Of a DNA stretch of 7,699 nt, positions 4,449 through 7,699 are shown one piece after another (the first letter of the stretch is position 1; each line of letters opens with the position of its first letter). Below the pieces are notes generated by a model. That model did no database searches. It was not told where the DNA came from and saw only the letters and a list, made by a program, of their open reading frames with translations. The DNA is taken from NCBI GenBank assembly GCA_029979405.1, contig JAPOHM010000062.1:1-7699 (forward strand), given 5' to 3'. Position numbers and translations under genes: made by a program. The DNA comes from Methanobacteriota archaeon. GTDB lineage: Archaea; Thermoplasmatota; Poseidoniia; Poseidoniales; Poseidoniaceae.

Positions 4449-6722
4449 GGGTTCTAAATCAATCATTGACTTAGCATAATTAAGACGATTTATAGCTTCA
4501 CGGAGTTCACTTGAAATTTGTTGCATTTCGGAATCTTGCATGATTTCTTGAAATTGTTTTTTACGAATGTGTGCAATCACTCTGGAGGCCTTTGTGTAAT
4601 TCCTAATCTCATCAAAGTTAGGATTCAGTTCTGTTCCCTTTTGTAGCAATTGATTCTCAAGAAACCGGATTTCTGAATTTATCTCTGATATTTCATTTCC
4701 TAAATCAGCAAGTCCTTGTTTTTTGTAGGAGTTGTGTGGCGGGAGTGGCATTGGAGCATGGTCTTCAACCCATCCTACAAACTGTCTACTTTCAGGGTGC
4801 TTAAGGGGATCAGTAACTCCCATTAAAGTGTAATTTGGGATTTGTTGGAAAGTTGATTCGTATGCCAAGATAGACACAGCATCTCGATAGTGCTTGAAAG
4901 AACCATCGGGTTGCAAAATAGAGCGACTTCCAGCAGTAGCGGTCAAACCTGTGATAGCAGCCCTGGAAGGTTGTTGATGTAGTGGTATTTCCATCTTACA
5001 CAAATCGTCTGCATAGAGCATCAGATGTTTGATTGAAACCATGTTATCCTTACCAGCAACAGAGAAAATCGCCCTTCCAGACGCATCATTTCCTAATGTT
5101 TCAGGGTCTCTCGCCATTGTTGCATATAGATTGTTCAGAATAACGGTTCTTGCTGCCTCTATGCCTAACGCATGAAACACCATCAACGGATTATTACAAG
5201 ATGTTCTCATAAAATCAAACCTTTCATCACCATCAATCAAGGCATAGTAGCCACCGAACGATCTAGCCTTCGAGTCGAATACGATTTCAGGCCCAGAAAT
5301 ACTCCTTTTAGGATAAGCAGTCATAGACTCTCCAGGCAAGTTTGGCTTTGGAGCAAGTTCTCCGTTGCCAAATATACCAGATAACAAAATGTAATACTCT
5401 CCATCTCTGGCATTGAATGGAATCAAGCCATCATGGAAGAAAGTTGGCTCGTAATCACTTTCAACTTCTGGATCTTGATGACTGTATGCAACTAAATTTT
5501 GTAAGTCCTCGCCAGTAAATGAAGTAAGCTTATTCAAATCCGCAGAACCACCGGATGCCATCCTACTCTCGAACTCCTCAATAATCCGTTCTAATCGGCT
5601 CCTCGTTTCATCAAATACCATGCCCCCAGAACGAGCAGTCCAACTAGCGTCATCTGCGTAAGATGACTGTCCAACTTTCATAGGCGCTGCGTGGACACCT
5701 CTCCACCCTAAACCACACTCAACACAACAATGGGTGTCGCTAGACTTATCCTTAGCTCCAAATGTATAGCCGACAGCCGAGATTAAAGGCCAATACATTT
5801 CATCTTTATCTTGTAGCAGTATTGCCTCCCATTCCTCCCTTTTTTTCGTTACCCACCAGCCCATGTTTCCTTCGGGATCCTTTCCTTCCTCATCCCACAA
5901 AGAGAATTTTTTGATTCGGGTAGAACTGCCCCAAGTTAGGGTTTGCAAGGGAGTAAGGCAAGGAACTGGACATACCTCCAATACCGATATCTTATCTGCG
6001 AAATCAACCACCATTCTTTGACTCCATCTTGGGCCAAAGACACATACAATCTCTGAATCATCTCTTATTTCCATTCTATTGTCCGACCACATACCGGGAA
6101 ATTTGAACGGCGCACGGAATGATTCTGGGTCTTCTTGTTTCCAAGAATTAGAAAGTAAATCGTATAGGTCGTAAAGACCCACGCCCGGAAGTGGCTTGAA
6201 TACGATTTCCTTTGAATCAAGCTCTAAATTCAGTTTTTCCAAAATGCTATCGTAATCCTCACCGAATTCGTCGTAATCGTTTTGCACTACTTCAATACTG
6301 CAAATCTCAGACAATCTTTGCCTCATCAATCTGTTCGACAGACTAACAACGGAATCAAAACCGCTGAACTCTGGTTTCAATGCAAGTGCCATTGTAAATG
6401 ACTTCATACCAGCCAAAGAAGCGTTTTCATTCAAAATTGAAACAATGTCTGTGTTAGCATTGACTCCCGCATAATGAAAACTACGCATGATCGCTTGAGT
6501 TAGCGGTTCTCCTATGGAATGCGCCGCAATAACGCCAATGTTTGTGCCTGGAGAGACCTTACTACTTTCATAGGCTTGTAGCATCGAATCAAGAATTTTC
6601 TCGATTTGTTGTTCAGAGGGGTCTATCCCTCTTCTTTCCAATTCACTTGCTACAGCATAAAGGGAGGCATCAGGCACAGAAGAAAGGCCGCGCATCCTCT
6701 CCACTAAGTCAATGACTCCCAC
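4434..6722 (-). CDS. Divergent archaeal-type RNA polymerase subunit A'' homologue, 762 aa
   Basis: Residues 35-150 match the start of archaeal Rpo1C/A'': a helical lead-in, PGTNIGVIAAHSIGEP (58-73), the trigger loop TQAIMRSFHYAGV (75-87, with Q76, M79, R80, F82, H83 at the functional positions), and MKSFTMALAL...LSEICSIEV (106-145). The C-terminal core also aligns: HALGIEAAR (517-525), VSIKHLMLYADDL (562-574), and SILAYESTF plus GVTDPL...FVG (617-650), whose G-D-L-K-V-G spacing fits the family pattern GEVDELK...IVG. Ordinary A'' is about 380-400 aa; this one carries about 350 extra residues between 150 and 500, with CPVPC (251-255) and CVEC (333-336) as a possible zinc site, and a helical, probably coiled-coil tail (672-755). 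It should form part of the polymerase active centre with A' and B, which are not in the window. The start is GTG 6722, directly after an in-frame stop; ATG 6695, preceded by GGAGAGG, would keep all conserved parts. It is the last gene of a minus-strand block. Confidence 0.85.
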   Translation of the reverse strand: MGVIDLVERMRGLSSVPDASLYAVASELERRGIDPSEQQIEKILDSMLQAYESSKVSPGTNIGVIAAHSIGEPLTQAIMRSFHYAGVNANTDIVSILNENASLAGMKSFTMALALKPEFSGFDSVVSLSNRLMRQRLSEICSIEVVQNDYDEFGEDYDSILEKLNLELDSKEIVFKPLPGVGLYDLYDLLSNSWKQEDPESFRAPFKFPGMWSDNRMEIRDDSEIVCVFGPRWSQRMVVDFADKISVLEVCPVPCLTPLQTLTWGSSTRIKKFSLWDEEGKDPEGNMGWWVTKKREEWEAILLQDKDEMYWPLISAVGYTFGAKDKSSDTHCCVECGLGWRGVHAAPMKVGQSSYADDASWTARSGGMVFDETRSRLERIIEEFESRMASGGSADLNKLTSFTGEDLQNLVAYSHQDPEVESDYEPTFFHDGLIPFNARDGEYYILLSGIFGNGELAPKPNLPGESMTAYPKRSISGPEIVFDSKARSFGGYYALIDGDERFDFMRTSCNNPLMVFHALGIEAARTVILNNLYATMARDPETLGNDASGRAIFSVAGKDNMVSIKHLMLYADDLCKMEIPLHQQPSRAAITGLTATAGSRSILQPDGSFKHYRDAVSILAYESTFQQIPNYTLMGVTDPLKHPESRQFVGWVEDHAPMPLPPHNSYKKQGLADLGNEISEINSEIRFLENQLLQKGTELNPNFDEIRNYTKASRVIAHIRKKQFQEIMQDSEMQQISSELREAINRLNYAKSMIDLEPLDYS

Positions 6723-6760
6723 GACTTACGATGCATGGGTTGGCGTATGAGGGTTGTTCT

Positions 6761-7345
6761 CTATGGAGGGGAACCTTCTATCCAATTTTTGATTTCAGCG
6801 GCCTTCGAGACACCGCCGCACATTTTCACGAAATCTGCCCACGAAATCTCTTTCGCCTTCCACGCATGGTAGCCATCGACCATTTCGATTGGAAATTTAT
6901 CTATTTCTTCGGAACCGGTCGAACCCTCTTCGTTTTTGCTCTCCTCTTGCTGGACATCAGCTTCGACCCCTTGTGCCTGAGAGGTGGTTATCTCTTCAAA
7001 CACTTTCGGTGCATCATACGCTAAATTAGTCATTGTAGGACTTGGATCTGCAATCATATTTTCAACTTGAGCAATTCGTCGTTCCAACCGCCCGATAGCT
7101 TCTGCGATAGCGTTGAACCCCTGTCCTGTGTCTATTGCGGTTTGATTTTGATTTTCAACTAATTGTCCGAGAGCGGGTAGCATCAGGTTTTCGATAGATG
7201 AATTCAAATTAGTAGAAGTCCTTTCGTCTAAGGCATCCACTAGCATTTCAAACCAAGGAGTAGGTTGCAACTGCTCCTCTTGGTTTTCAGTGACTTGACT
7301 ACTCTGTTCAACACGATCCATAAAGGCATCTTTCCAATCAGCCAT
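6761..7345 (-). CDS. Acidic coiled-coil protein with C-terminal W-F-G-W motif, 194 aa
   Basis: No family is recognised. The protein reads as helical N-terminal segments (WFEMLVDALDERTS at 31-44; IENLMLPALGQLV at 51-63), a probable short coiled coil at 76-98 (GFNAIAEAIGRLERRIAQVENMI), a low-complexity acidic linker at 120-150 rich in Gln, Glu and Ser, and a compact C-terminal helical segment at 157-192 (YHAWKAKEISWADF...GVSKAAEIKNWIE). The last part resembles, with identical spacing, the N-terminus of the repeat protein encoded at 3957. The start ATG at 7345 lies 24 nt after the stop of the upstream gene and is preceded by AGGTTC. The polymerase A'' homologue begins 38 nt downstream, so the two are probably co-transcribed. 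A scaffold or polymerase-associated role would fit the composition and position but is only a guess. Confidence 0.8.
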   Translation of the reverse strand: MADWKDAFMDRVEQSSQVTENQEEQLQPTPWFEMLVDALDERTSTNLNSSIENLMLPALGQLVENQNQTAIDTGQGFNAIAEAIGRLERRIAQVENMIADPSPTMTNLAYDAPKVFEEITTSQAQGVEADVQQEESKNEEGSTGSEEIDKFPIEMVDGYHAWKAKEISWADFVKMCGGVSKAAEIKNWIEGSPP

Positions 7346-7369
7346 GAACCTGCGAAGGCTCTCTCCCGT

Positions 7370-7699
7370 TTAGGGATTGCAGTTGCACAACCCATCTTCA
7401 AAAGAGATTGCCTTACAACACGAGGGGCAATAAGGCTCAGTTTGAGTGACGCCCATGAACCATAGTTCGTCGCCCCAAATAGATTTCACGAACTGGTCTA
7501 AATGAAATTGAGCAATATTGAGTCTATCCTCATCAGCCATGACTCTATCAAAACGACCAGAAAGTGCTTGCCTCGACAGGTCTTCTTTCACTATTGGCTC
7601 ATCGGAATCTAGTAAAACAATTCTTAGATATTCGAGCATGTCGGTAGCATCAAGCTTCAACAAAGACTCACTCAGTTTGCTAACATGAACGAAACCCCC
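7370..7699 (-). CDS. C-terminal part of a protein with zinc-ribbon-like end (cut by window edge)
   Basis: The frame is open to the right edge of the window, giving 109 codons; the true start is probably outside. Possible internal starts are TTG 7663 and ATG 7639. The visible part is mainly helical and acidic (DMLEYLRIVLLDSDEPIVKE, then ADEDRLNIAQFHLDQFVKSIWGDELWFMG). It ends in a cysteine cluster, CPSCC-x11-CNC, typical of a small zinc ribbon at an extreme C-terminus. It does not resemble the C-terminus of polymerase A' or B. It is followed after 24 nt by the coiled-coil gene and then by the A'' homologue on the same strand. Function is not recognised; the zinc ribbon and neighbourhood would allow a transcription accessory factor, but nothing specific shows this. 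Confidence 0.7.
   Translation of the reverse strand, partial: GGFVHVSKLSESLLKLDATDMLEYLRIVLLDSDEPIVKEDLSRQALSGRFDRVMADEDRLNIAQFHLDQFVKSIWGDELWFMGVTQTEPYCPSCCKAISFEDGLCNCNP

Noticed and set aside
4434..6722. Ordinary archaeal chromosomal rpo operon
   Set aside because: Neighbours are not rpoB, A', L30e, nusA or S12, and the subunit is about twice the normal length and highly diverged.
6731..7024. Plus-strand ORF opposite the coiled-coil gene
   Set aside because: It is a shadow of the minus-strand gene, rich in Phe, Leu and Arg from reverse-complement coding, with no start signal.
7370..7699. Partial gene at the right edge as the C-terminus of polymerase A' or B
   Set aside because: No A' or B C-terminal motifs are visible; the CPSCC...CNC end is not found at either subunit's terminus.
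1..7699. tRNA, rRNA, insertion sequence or attachment site
   Set aside because: No cloverleaf, rRNA segment, transposase, terminal inverted repeats or integrase was found on either strand.

Overview
The window looks like part of an archaeal virus or large extrachromosomal element rather than a chromosome. Genes are tightly packed, mostly unrecognisable, and lie in two blocks that converge near position 4440. The two recognisable functions are a TGT-like base-exchange enzyme of the DpdA kind and a very divergent archaeal-type RNA polymerase subunit A''. The usual archaeal chromosomal neighbours of A'' (rpoB, A', L30e, nusA, S12) are not next to it. The archaeal assignment rests on the separate A'' gene and its trigger-loop sequence; the viral assignment is inference from gene density, many unknown genes and the DNA-modification-type enzyme. 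No capsid, terminase or portal gene is visible, so a virus is not proven.

Plus-strand block, 22-3845: six tightly spaced genes. They are a 45-aa ORF, a 152-aa unknown, the 385-aa DpdA/TGT-like protein, a 201-aa unknown, a 378-aa cysteine-rich protein starting with a DUF6011-like zinc motif, and a small 99-aa (or 80-aa) protein. Four of the six begin with the exact 9-mer CTGATCATG, in which ATG is the start codon; a fifth copy lies in frame inside the last gene. Three genes also share the next ~30 nt, although the encoded proteins are otherwise unrelated. A strong imperfect inverted repeat sits inside the start of the 378-aa gene. The block ends at two consecutive hairpin-plus-T8 terminators (3833-3913), each T run being followed by the same 16-nt sequence.

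A separate plus-strand gene (3957-4448) follows the terminators. It encodes a short N-terminal domain and a rod of VEEIQPPEPP decapeptide repeats, built from 30-bp tandem repeats. Its 3' end overlaps the 3' end of the opposing polymerase gene by 15 bp.

Minus-strand block, 7699-4434: reading leftwards, the end of a gene with a C-terminal zinc-ribbon-like cysteine cluster (cut by the window edge), a 194-aa acidic/coiled-coil protein, and the 762-aa A''-like protein. The three are closely spaced and probably co-transcribed. The 194-aa protein and the 3957 protein share a gapless W-x2-F-x5-G-x9-W pattern.

Working picture (inference): an element that may modify its DNA with 7-deazaguanines and that encodes at least part of its own transcription machinery. 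The rest of the polymerase (A', B) would have to lie outside the window, or the A'' homologue could replace or mimic the host subunit.
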